The notes beneath the pieces are model-generated. The model was given only the letters and a program-made list of their open reading frames with translations, made no database searches and had not been told where the DNA came from. DNA of 64,000 nucleotides from Peptoniphilus phoceensis (GTDB taxonomy: Bacteria > Bacillota > Clostridia > Tissierellales > Peptoniphilaceae): positions 170,252 through 234,251 of the forward strand of contig NZ_LN999807.1 in assembly GCF_001517665.2 (NCBI RefSeq). The letters run 5' to 3'. Made by a program: the position numbers and the translations under genes. Of the stretch, positions 44,909 through 53,600 are shown piece by piece. Each line of letters starts with the position of its first letter. The first letter of the stretch is position 1.

Positions 44909-45055
44909 TTAAGCTAAATCATCATTATAAGAAAGTGATATGCCAACTGCATCTAACACAGGTACTCCTGAATCAGCAAAACAAGTCAGCGCACATCCTC
45001 CACCGCAAATTACCCAGCACTCCACACTTCTAGTTTCTACATCGTAATTACCCAT
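44909..45055 (-). CDS. Cysteine-rich RiPP precursor 2 (sactipeptide-like)
   Basis: A 48-residue peptide identical to precursor 1 (four Cys in CxxxCxxxCxxxC, SGVPVLDAVGISLSYN tail), with the same AAGGAGG site and the same ATGATG start choice. It heads the transport half of the cluster. Identity at the protein level with drift in the surrounding non-coding DNA indicates selection on the peptide or recent gene conversion. If the parallel with two-peptide sactibiotics held strictly, the two should differ, so a gene-dose role is more likely. Confidence 0.8.
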   Translation of the reverse strand: MGNYDVETRSVECWVICGGGCALTCFADSGVPVLDAVGISLSYNDDLA

Positions 45056-45128
45056 CATTTACCTCCTTAATAAATTTTTAAGTTGAAAACGATTGACCAT
45101 AACATAATGTACAATATGTCTTGACTTA

Positions 45129-45157
45129 TTAATATCATATATTTCTATTTTTGTCAA
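45129..45157 (-). promoter_or_regulatory. Promoter of precursor 2
   Basis: TTGACA, 17 bases, TATTAA with TG one base before, as in copy 1. Confidence 0.7.
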
Positions 45158-45284
45158 ATATTTATAAAATTATTGATAGTTTTTATCTTGATTCTTTAGC
45201 TGAGGCTTGTATATAAGTAATAAACTGTTCTTTATTTCTATCTTTTCGTGATATTACACACCCTAAGTGATTATTTTGCTTTGT

Positions 45285-45690
45285 TTAGTTTAATAAAATT
45301 ATTTTACTACATAAAACTTCATTCATTATTCTCTGAAAAACATGATAATCATATCCAGCATTGGTTAATCTTTTTTTCTTTCTTCTCCATTTCTACATTT
45401 TCCATTTTCCATTTATAAATTCTCTTGCTAGTTGATCGATTGTCACACCAGGAAGATGAAGTTGTCCAGGCTCTGTTAGATTCATCTACCCCTAAAACAA
45501 CTACTACATCGGATCCTAAATTGTAGTTTGCAGATGCTCGTCTTGACCTTGGCACAAATACTCCAGCAAGATTTCTACCATTTATAACTCCAGCTGCATG
45601 GTGTATAGCAATTTTTGTTATATTCTGATTTCTTCTTCCACTATGGTTCGGTGATAGAATTGTTGCTTGTACTAATGGGCTATTACTCAT
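45285..45690 (-). pseudogene. Phage-type endolysin remnant (amidase plus CW_7-like repeat)
   Basis: The frame from ATG 45690 starts like a phage N-acetylmuramoyl-L-alanine amidase (ITKIAIHHAAGVINGR with the zinc His pair, NYNLGSDVVVVLGVDESNRAWTTSS, WCDNR) but stops being amidase after about 85 residues. The next stretch in other frames reads DQLAREFINGKW and RLTNAGYDYHVFQRIMNEVL, the pattern of a Cpl-7/CW_7 cell-wall-binding repeat. An internal deletion has therefore joined the amidase start to a wall-binding end, with frameshifts. The holin remnant lies directly upstream. Confidence 0.7.
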
Positions 45691-46091
45691 TTATTTCTCC
45701 TCCTTGAATTGTTTTAATAGTGTCTTTAACTTTTCTGGTACTGGCAATCCTAGTGCTACAGAATTTTCTAGTATAGAAAGTCCCTCATTTGCTATATAAA
45801 AAAAATGATGGCTGTTCTTATGATTGTTCCATCACCTTTAATTAAATTTACATCACATAGGTTTGCTATTCCCACAACTATAAAAATCATAATCTTTTTA
45901 GCTATCTCTTTAAATCATATGGATGAGGATAGCTATCTTTCGACTCCTGCTCTTAAAACTCCTGTTAAATAGTCAGCTATCACAAAAGCGAGTAGTGTGT
46001 AGATGAAAGCATCTACACTTCCTAGATAAAATCCCAACCATCCTCCGATAGCTGTAAAGCATACTTTTAGTATTTCAAAGAATTTGTTCAT
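45691..46091 (-). pseudogene. Phage holin remnant (phage_holin_4 type)
   Basis: Minus-strand reading from ATG 46091: NKFFEILKVCFTAIGGWLGF, DAFIYTLLAFVIADYLTGVL, then TAG, LSSSI, TGA, FKEIAKKIMIFIVVGIANL, GDGTIIRTAIIFF, a frameshift in a T-run, then ANEGLSILENSVALGLPVPE and KLKTLLKQF to TAA 45691. This is the toxin-secretion/phage-lysis holin pattern, with two nonsense codons and one frameshift. A short decayed frame (LGTINNLSSPILKTADKTM) lies just upstream at about 46100-46190. Confidence 0.75.
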
Positions 46092-46228
46092 TTTATTCCT
46101 CCTCTGTTAAGGTATATGTTATCTTCATTGTTTTATCTGCCGTTTTTAATATTGGACTTGATAAGTTATTAATTGTTCCAAGGTATTACGTCATTATACA
46201 ATCTGTTTCAATATGACAAAAAAATAAA

Positions 46229-46246
46229 GGCAGTCCGAAGACTGCC
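46229..46246 (-). terminator. Terminator after the SSB-like gene
   Basis: GGCAGTC-TTCG-GACTGCC on the minus strand, followed by TTTATTTTTTT. Confidence 0.9.
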
Positions 46247-46251
46247 GATAT

Positions 46252-46908
46252 TTATCTCTCTGTACCTTTGCTATGGTCTTTCTTAGTTGACTTAGTTTTG
46301 TCATCTGTCTTAAAGCTTTTTATTTGCCCTAATATGGACTTTTTATCTTTATCTTGACTCTTTACTTGTTCTTTTGCTTTTAAGAGCTTAGAAGATAAAA
46401 TACGGACATTCTTATGTTCCTTCCCGTTGTTATCAATACTTGTTTTTACTTGTCCGAATATTTTAACAAAATCTCCTTGTTTTAGGTTCTCTACATCTTT
46501 TGTCTTATCTCCATAAGCTGAACAATTGGTATAAATTTTATTCCCATCGTCATCTTTAGAAACAATTGAGAAATTGCTTACCTTGAATTTTTCTCCATTA
46601 ACATTTTCTCTTTCAAGATTTTCTACTTTTCCAGATATATTACCCACGAGATTTATGAGGTCATCTTTTTCTTCAAGTTCATTGGTATTTTCAATAAGCT
46701 TTCCCTGTTCTTTCATATCATCTATCATATAGTCAAAGTCATCACTTAGTAGACCTGTTGTGTCATTGTTCATATATAAAACGTAGACTTCTTCAAGTGC
46801 CTTTTCATCAGTAACACCTTTTTCTATGCTCACAAGTGCTTTTATAAAATCCTTGTAGTTATCATTCATCATTTCTTCTAAATTTTCTCTAATATCTTTG
46901 TATTCCAT
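46252..46908 (-). CDS. ICE single-strand-DNA-binding-like protein
   Basis: A 218-residue acidic protein. The N-terminal 85 residues are helical; residues about 105-175 (EKFKVSNFSIVSKDDDGNKIY, CSAYGDKTKDVENLKQGDFV, KIFGQVKTSIDNNGKEHKNV) look like an OB-fold of the SSB type. It probably coats transferred single strands. The charged tail KKSILGQIKSFKTDDK...KGTER closely resembles the tail of the helicase encoded upstream (KPSILGQISKFK...KGQER). It is cotranscribed with the helicase gene. Confidence 0.75.
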   Translation of the reverse strand: MEYKDIRENLEEMMNDNYKDFIKALVSIEKGVTDEKALEEVYVLYMNNDTTGLLSDDFDYMIDDMKEQGKLIENTNELEEKDDLINLVGNISGKVENLERENVNGEKFKVSNFSIVSKDDDGNKIYTNCSAYGDKTKDVENLKQGDFVKIFGQVKTSIDNNGKEHKNVRILSSKLLKAKEQVKSQDKDKKSILGQIKSFKTDDKTKSTKKDHSKGTER

Positions 46909-46951
46909 AATTTCCTCCTTGTACTAAATAAGGAGAGCCTTTCGCCCTCCT

Positions 46952-48319
46952 TTATCGTTCTTGTCCTTTTTCACTTTTTTCTTGATTTTTATCTTTTTCT
47001 TCTTCCGCTTTGAATTTTGATATTTGTCCCAATATTGATGGTTTCTCTTCCCTTGCGTGAAGATTATCCTCTACATCATAAGTTGATTCAAAGTAATCAC
47101 TATCTTTAAAATCATTGTCATACCTATCTGGTATTCCATCATTATCAAGATCTTTTGCTAGTGGGTCATAGAAGTTTCCGTCATCATCTATTTCTAAGCC
47201 TAAGGCTTGTTTTAAATCTTCTTCATCTACTGATACCAAATCATCAAAACTTGACATCTTTATGGCTTCAGTCATATCTTTAAGAGCTTGTGAATTAGAT
47301 ATATCTTCTTCTACAAAAGATTCTGTTCTAATAGCAACATTATCTACATACTGAGTCCATGTTTTTTCTTCCAAATTCACCTCATATTGAATAGAGTGCT
47401 TACCATCTGGTGTTTCTGTATAGGCAAGTCCTATATGGCTTAAATCAGGGTATAGTTTGTCAAAGTCTTCATAGCTATTAGATTCTGAAAACTCATAGTT
47501 AGAATAATCAACTATCGCCCTTTTTAAATCTTCTAATAGTGGTGATTGATTTTCTAATTCTTCTACTTCTCCCATATCTAAAAGTTTATTAATTTCAGCT
47601 AGTCTTAGTGTCTTATCCCTTAACTCATCTGCTTTTTCAAATGGTTTGGTCAATTCTACTTTGGCATTTTCTAAAGATTCTTTATAGTTTTCAAGATTTT
47701 GATTTAATCTTTCAAGCTTTGCGGGCATTTTTTCAATGGCATTATCAAGCCTTGTTATATTACCATCAGTAGAGTTTGAAAGCTCTCCGAAATATTCTGC
47801 TTTTCCTAGGAGTTTAAAGGTATGAGTATTAGTCATAAAGTTATATGAAACTTGTAAGTCTAAATTTCTATATTTACCAATGACCTTGCTATCATTTATC
47901 TTTACTTTTTTTATTTCTTCTAATAGCTTCTCTCCAGCTTCTTTCTTATCTAAAATTTTATCTGCACCAAGACTGATTGAAGTAAATTTACTATCTCCTT
48001 CTCCTAATTTCTCAACACTTGCAATATCTTCTTTAACTGCTTGTATTTCCATTTCAGTTTTTAAAATACTTTGAGGATAAATTTTATTTACCTTATCTTC
48101 AAGCTTATATTTATTAGACTTGTAGTTTGCTTCCAGCATTTTTAGTTTTGTAACTTCGTTATCTAAATCCATTTTTTCTTTAATTAAAGGATTTCCAGTG
48201 GCTAAAGCCTTAATTTCTGAATAAGATAGGCTTGCTTCATCAACATCTTCTGCAACACGCACAGGCGTCTTGCTTGTCATAATTTGGGATATGAATTTCT
48301 GCTTATTCTCTATTGTCTG
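46952..48319 (-). CDS. SNF2 helicase/methylase, C-terminal exon
   Basis: The second exon of the giant ICE helicase, cut off by the group II intron at 48320-50659. Joining CAG at 48319 to TGG at 50660 restores the frame as SYLW-QTIENKQKFISQIM-TSKTPVRVAEDVDEASLSY, the usual sequence after the last helicase motif of this family. The exon adds 455 residues, rich in coiled coil (about 40-75 and 180-240), an LDNDGIPDRYD calcium-type loop near 388-400 and the SILGQI tail. Without splicing, ATG 48280 could start a separate 442-residue product, but no good SD is evident. Confidence 0.85.
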   Translation of the reverse strand, partial: QTIENKQKFISQIMTSKTPVRVAEDVDEASLSYSEIKALATGNPLIKEKMDLDNEVTKLKMLEANYKSNKYKLEDKVNKIYPQSILKTEMEIQAVKEDIASVEKLGEGDSKFTSISLGADKILDKKEAGEKLLEEIKKVKINDSKVIGKYRNLDLQVSYNFMTNTHTFKLLGKAEYFGELSNSTDGNITRLDNAIEKMPAKLERLNQNLENYKESLENAKVELTKPFEKADELRDKTLRLAEINKLLDMGEVEELENQSPLLEDLKRAIVDYSNYEFSESNSYEDFDKLYPDLSHIGLAYTETPDGKHSIQYEVNLEEKTWTQYVDNVAIRTESFVEEDISNSQALKDMTEAIKMSSFDDLVSVDEEDLKQALGLEIDDDGNFYDPLAKDLDNDGIPDRYDNDFKDSDYFESTYDVEDNLHAREEKPSILGQISKFKAEEEKDKNQEKSEKGQER

Positions 48320-50659
48320 GTCGAGTAGGTCGGGGATATTACTATCCCTTTCCCCTCTAAGAACCGTGCATGAGAGTTTCCCCTCACACGGCTCAAGTTT
48401 TTATAAGCCCTAATTAAAGAGCCAGCGTGTTTTCTTCATCATCTATATGCAATTTTCTATGACACCAAGGGTGTACTAAAGTTTTAAGAGTAATATTATT
48501 TTGAATTGTTTGATGTACTCTAAAGTCTGTATCAATAGTTATTTTCTCTCCACAAACAGGGCATATTCCATTTTGCGTTTTATACAGTCTATTTATAACT
48601 GTACGTCCTTTAAGTTCGTTTCGTATTTTTAACTCTTCTCTTTCTTCAAAGTATATTTGCCAATTTTCATCAAATGGATTTGCTTCAGCTTGTATTTTGG
48701 TAAATCTTTTAATATCAGTGTCTGTAGCATATTTAAGACGAAGATAGTATTTCTCGCCATTTTCCATTCTGTCGCCAGTTGCTACACTGAAAGTCCAGGT
48801 TCTATTTCCAATGGTATGGAAGTATTTCTTAGCTATCCATTTTCTACCTTTCTTTGGGTGTCTACGAACGCACCAGGTCCACAAGCTTTTATATATTTCA
48901 TAATCAAGTTTTTCAAAGGTTTTAGATGAAACATTATATTTCTGATAGTTTACCCAACCTATAATGATTGGATTTAATTTTCTAATCAAAATTTCTTGTT
49001 TCATTGACGGATTATCTTTTATGATTCGTCTGATTTTATCGACAATAGCCTTAAAGTTCTTATCAGATGGTTTTGTAAGCAACTTATCTTTATACATCCT
49101 AATATTAACTCCAAGAAAATCAAAACCGTCATTTATGTGTGTTATGAGTGTCTTTTCCTCTGATAATTCTAAACCTCTTTCAGCCAAGAATTTTACAATG
49201 ATTGGCTTTACACCATTTTCAAGTAATTCTGCACTTTCCCCTGTAACGATGAAATCATCTGCATATCTAACAAAGTTAACCTTTGGGAAATATGTTTTCT
49301 TATTTACTGTTCTTCTATGGTATTTCTCTTTGATTGCTTTTTCTAAACCATCTAATACCATATTGGAAATAATAGGTGATATTGGAGAGCCTTGGGGACT
49401 TCCTGTTTCTGTTGGAAATAGTTTTTGTTTTTCTATATATCCACACTCAAGCCAAAGTTTTAATAATTTCTTGTTCATTGGGATATTATTTAATATCCAT
49501 TCATGACTTATATTATCAAAACAACCTTTTATATCTCCCTCAAGTACCCATTTTGCAGATTTCTTTTTATTAAGTGATGTAAAACACTGCTCGATAGCAT
49601 CTTGTGTACATCTTTTTGCCCTAAATCCATAAGAATTAGGGTCAGCAGTAGTTTCTGCTATGGGTTCAAGTGCAAATTTATATAGGGTTTGCATTGCTCT
49701 ATCTGTCATTGTAGGAATGCTGAGAGGTCTTTTCTTGCCATTTTTCTTTGGTATATACACTCTTTTAAGAGGCTTAGGTTTATATCCTCTTAAATTTAAC
49801 TTTTCTATCGCCTTATACTTTGCCTGTGGTGTTAGCCATAATTCGCCATCTACACCACTTGTTTTCTTGCCTTGATTTTCAGTTACCCTCTTAATAGCCA
49901 AGGCTTTTGCATAAAATGAAGTTGTGAGTAAATGTTGTAAAGATTTTACCTTTCCATATTTACTCATTTTCCACGCTTTCACAATACGCATTTGTAGTTT
50001 TTTAACATAGCTTTCTGCTAGAGAAAAATCTATACTTTCCCAGTTTTTAGCTCTGTTAGTAGTAGCACACATTTTACTGTTCATTTGCTTTCTCCTTTCA
50101 AAAATTCTACAAGTTCTCTTGTGATTAAAAACCAAATGGAAGTCTGCACTCTTTCAAGTTAGGGCAAATTTTGAACCCCTATCCATCTCATTACAAGATG
50201 GCATTCGCTTTTTCCATTCTCCTTTACCTGCACCATTATCAGCATTTCTTACGATTTGCCTTGCCTTATGGCAATAGTACAGGCTTACCATGTTTCACTT
50301 AATTAACATTGATAACTTAGGCTCTACCTCTCTGCCGGTAGTCTTTTTGTCCGTGTAATCCCACTGTGGAAAGAATTATCCGACTACACACCATTTTGTT
50401 CAGGCTTATCAGCAACTTTAGCCTGTTCGCCTTAACGACATTTATCAGTAGTTCACATATGTTAGCCATATTATCAAGCCTCGCTCCCTAACCACCTTGT
50501 TGCTAGCAGTTTCGGTATTCCCTCACGGTTTTACCTCAAGTAGGGCTACTTTAATATCGGCTTACCACACCTAAGTGCAGTCGATACTCGGCTCAACTAA
50601 CGGAACAGTTGGTTTGGTCATTTTGCCAAACAGTTAAATTAAGCGACTTCATGTCGCAC
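48320..50659 (-). mobile_element. Group II intron in the ICE helicase gene
   Basis: On the minus strand the insertion starts with GTGCGACATG (GUGYG consensus) and ends with ..CTCGAC (AY). A domain V hairpin (GAGCCGTGTGAGGGGAAA ... CACGGTTC) lies at about 48346-48395, followed by domain VI. Total 2340 bases, with the maturase gene inside domain IV. Removal rejoins the helicase frame exactly. The intron orientation matches the host gene, as required for splicing from its mRNA. 50085-50659 holds ribozyme domains I-III and no other gene. Confidence 0.92.
48414..50084 (-). CDS. ltrA: Group II intron reverse transcriptase/maturase
   Basis: A 556-residue multifunctional protein that splices and mobilises its intron. 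RT blocks include KRVYIPKKNGKKRPLSIPTM, GDIKGCFDNISHEWI, GSPQGSPISPIISN and the catalytic VRYADDFIV. The maturase X domain follows (about 370-460), then a C-terminal HNH-type endonuclease with CPVCGEKIT...LVHPWCHRKLH; the usual HH in the HNH centre reads VHQT, possibly weakening it. ATG 50084 follows AAAGGAG, preferred over 50135. RT and X domains appear complete. Confidence 0.93.
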   Translation of the reverse strand: MNSKMCATTNRAKNWESIDFSLAESYVKKLQMRIVKAWKMSKYGKVKSLQHLLTTSFYAKALAIKRVTENQGKKTSGVDGELWLTPQAKYKAIEKLNLRGYKPKPLKRVYIPKKNGKKRPLSIPTMTDRAMQTLYKFALEPIAETTADPNSYGFRAKRCTQDAIEQCFTSLNKKKSAKWVLEGDIKGCFDNISHEWILNNIPMNKKLLKLWLECGYIEKQKLFPTETGSPQGSPISPIISNMVLDGLEKAIKEKYHRRTVNKKTYFPKVNFVRYADDFIVTGESAELLENGVKPIIVKFLAERGLELSEEKTLITHINDGFDFLGVNIRMYKDKLLTKPSDKNFKAIVDKIRRIIKDNPSMKQEILIRKLNPIIIGWVNYQKYNVSSKTFEKLDYEIYKSLWTWCVRRHPKKGRKWIAKKYFHTIGNRTWTFSVATGDRMENGEKYYLRLKYATDTDIKRFTKIQAEANPFDENWQIYFEEREELKIRNELKGRTVINRLYKTQNGICPVCGEKITIDTDFRVHQTIQNNITLKTLVHPWCHRKLHIDDEENTLAL

Positions 50660-53600
50660 CCACAAATAAGAATCAAATGTATTCTCTGTTACATATCTAA
50701 AGATATTGACTTTATCATTTTCATTACCTTGACGAACAATTCTACCACTTCTTTGCTCTAGGTCAGACGGTCTCCAAGGGACGTCTAAATCGTGTAAGGC
50801 TATTAGCTTATTTTGTACATTTGTACCTGCTCCCATTTTTTGAGTAGAGCCTAATAATACTCTTACTTCTCCTCTTCTTACCTTAGAGAACAATTCATCT
50901 TTTTGTTTGTCTGTATCTGCTTCGTGAATAAAGGCTATTTCTTCTTTAGGTATTCCCATATTCACTAGCTTATTTCTAATATCATCATAGATATTAAATT
51001 CTCCATCTCCTTTTGGTGTGGACATATCCGAAAATACTAATTGGGTCGATGAATTTTCTTTTGTCTTATCCCAGATCGAAAAGATATTTTTAACGCATAC
51101 ATTAACCTTTGAATTAGGATCATCGGGAAGTAGTGGGTTTATTAATCTTTGGTCTAGGGCAAGTTTTTTGCCATCATTTGTAATCTTTAGCATATTATCT
51201 TCTGTTGGCTCTACTTGGTTATTTCTAACCGCATCAGCTCTTTCTGAAATGGCTTCTAATATTTCTTTTTGTTCCTCAGTAGGTTTTGTTTTAATAACTT
51301 CAAAATTTGCTTCTGGTACTGGCAAATTTAACATATCTGAAGTCTTTATATCTGCTACTTCTTTAAACATAGACATCAACTCTGGCAAATTATAAAACTT
51401 TGAAAATCTTGTCTTTTGCCTATATCCAGTACCTTCTGGAGATAACTCAAAGGTGTTTTCTGTTTCTCCAAAAGTAGAAGCCCAAGCGTCAAAATGTTCT
51501 AATCCTCTTGCCTTTAAATCGTCATATTGAAGGTATCTTTGCATGGTATAAAGCTCTGTCATTGAATTTGATATTGGTGTACCAGTAGCAAATACAACTC
51601 CCTTTCCATCTGTCATTTCATCCATATACCTACATTTCATATACATATCCGAAGACTTAAAGGCTTCACTCTGACCGATACCCGCAACATTTCTCATCTT
51701 TGTATGCAAAAATAGGTTTTTGTAATTATGAGCTTCGTCTATAAATAACTTATCTACTCCTAGTTCTTCAAAGGTTATTACATCATCTTTTTTAAAGTCA
51801 TCAGTTAGTTTTTCAAGTCTTACCAAGAGTTTCTTCTTTGTCTTTTCCAGTTGTTTTACTGTGAAATTTTCCCCTCTATTTCTTTTGTTCTCATCAATAA
51901 AGGAAACTATATCGTCTATTTGGTCTTGTATATGTCTAACTTGGTATTCCTTAGACATTGGTATTTTTTCAAATTGAGAGTGTCCTATGATGACTGCGTC
52001 ATATTCTCCTGTTGCAATCCTTCCAATAAATCTTTTTCTATTTTTCGGTTGAAAGTCTTTTTTATCGGCCACCATAATGTTTGCTGACGGATATAATTGC
52101 ATAAACTCCCTACCAATTTGAGTAGTTAGATGGTTAGGAACTACAAATAATGATTTACTTGCAAGTCCTAACTTTTTAGATTCCATAGCAGAAGCTACCA
52201 TTTCAAAAGTTTTTCCTGCTCCTACTACATGGGCAAGTAGTGTATTTCCACCATAAAGAGTTCTTGCTATGGCGTTTTTTTGATGCTCTCGAAGTCTGAT
52301 TTCTGTATTCATTCCATCAAATGTTAAGTTAGAACCATCAAATTCTCTATTTCTAATTGAGTTGAATTTTTCATTATAAATCTTTTCTAGCCTATATCTT
52401 CTATCAGGATCTTCAAATATCCAATTCTTAAATTCTTCTTTAATCAGTTCTTGCTTTTGACTTGCAAGCATAGTTTCTTTTTTGTTTAATACAGAAGTCT
52501 TAGAACCATCATCATTTATTACTTGGTCAAATACCTTTGTATCTTTTAGATTAAGGGCATTTTCAATTAGCTTATAGGCATTCACTCTACTTGTACCATA
52601 AGTCATGTTAGCAAGGTCATTAGTTGAGTCAACACTTTTACCCTCAATATTCCATTCACTTGAGTGTGGCGAGAACCTAACATTTATATTCCACCTATCA
52701 TAACCTGGTGTTTTTAAAAGGTTAAAAGTAAAGTCTTCTATATCTTTTTGAGGTATCCAGGTTGCTCCTAACCTTACATTTATATCAGAAGCAGTGAGTT
52801 CTTCAGGCATAACTTCTTGTAATTTTTCTCTTTGATATTTGAGTTTGCCTAACTCGTTTAATAATGTGTCTTTCTTTTCAGAAGGTGCTAAATCTATTAC
52901 ATTTTCAATTTCTCCGATATATGAATTGAGGTAACCAATCTTTTCTCTAATATTGCCACTTAAATATTCATCAGCTGATACATATGAAAAATGAAAGGGA
53001 TCATCATTGTTAAAGTTTTCAAAGGGCATTCTGTTATTTATTAGGTCTGTATCCTTAATATCTAAAAATATCTCGCCCTCAAGCTCACCAATTAAGGTGT
53101 TCCTATCTTTACTTGTTATAGATTCCATATATTCAAAGTCTACATATCCCTTTTGTGAAACTGATAAGACTAAGGCTTCAAGGGAAGTATCTACATGGTC
53201 TACTACTTTTGCCTTTGTTATTGTTCTTTTTGAAAATATATCACTCTTAGCTTTGAAATTATCCTCATCATCAAGTATTTCTATTGATGATACCAAAGGA
53301 AAGTTTGAGTCTTCCTTTAAGGCTCTAGTGTTTGATAAGGAGTTAATAAAGCCATGTTTCTTTGAAAAGTTATCATAGACTTCATTTAACTTTGCTTGTG
53401 ACTCTTTTATTTCTTCATCAGAAAAATCGTCCTTTTGTTTTTCTATTACATCTTTCAAAGCATTCATTACATCAAGATAATCTTTTATCTTTTCTTTATT
53501 TTTATCTGATATATTCTGCTTAATTAAGACTGAGTTTTCTCTTAGGTAGACCTCTTCATCAATAATGGTATAGGAAAAATTCTTAACATCATCTGTCGCT

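Larger units (their letters stand above)
38282..45208 (-). other. Candidate radical-SAM (sactipeptide-type) RiPP biosynthetic cluster
   Basis: All genes read toward lower coordinates: precursor 2, ABC ATPase, ABC exporter, membrane protein, precursor 1, radical SAM enzyme A, radical SAM enzyme B, membrane protein. Two cysteine-rich precursors, two SPASM-type maturases and ABC genes define a ribosomally made, thioether-type peptide system. The closest arrangement I know is thuricin CD. The block lies between the relaxase and SSB-like genes of the ICE and looks even AT-richer than its neighbours, consistent with acquired cargo. Confidence 0.75.
44832..45208 (-). repeat. Duplicated precursor cassette, copy 2
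   Basis: Partner of 41551-41925; the two lie in direct orientation, one at the head of each transcription unit. Precursor coding differs by a single silent base (TGC versus TGT in the first Cys codon). Confidence 0.85.

Noticed and set aside
38282..45208. Direct subtilosin (sbo-alb) cluster
   Set aside because: The peptide tail is loosely similar, but AlbE/AlbF peptidases are absent and Cys spacing and two radical SAM enzymes fit the thuricin CD type better.
45285..46091. Functional lysis cassette
   Set aside because: Both genes carry stops, frameshifts or deletions.
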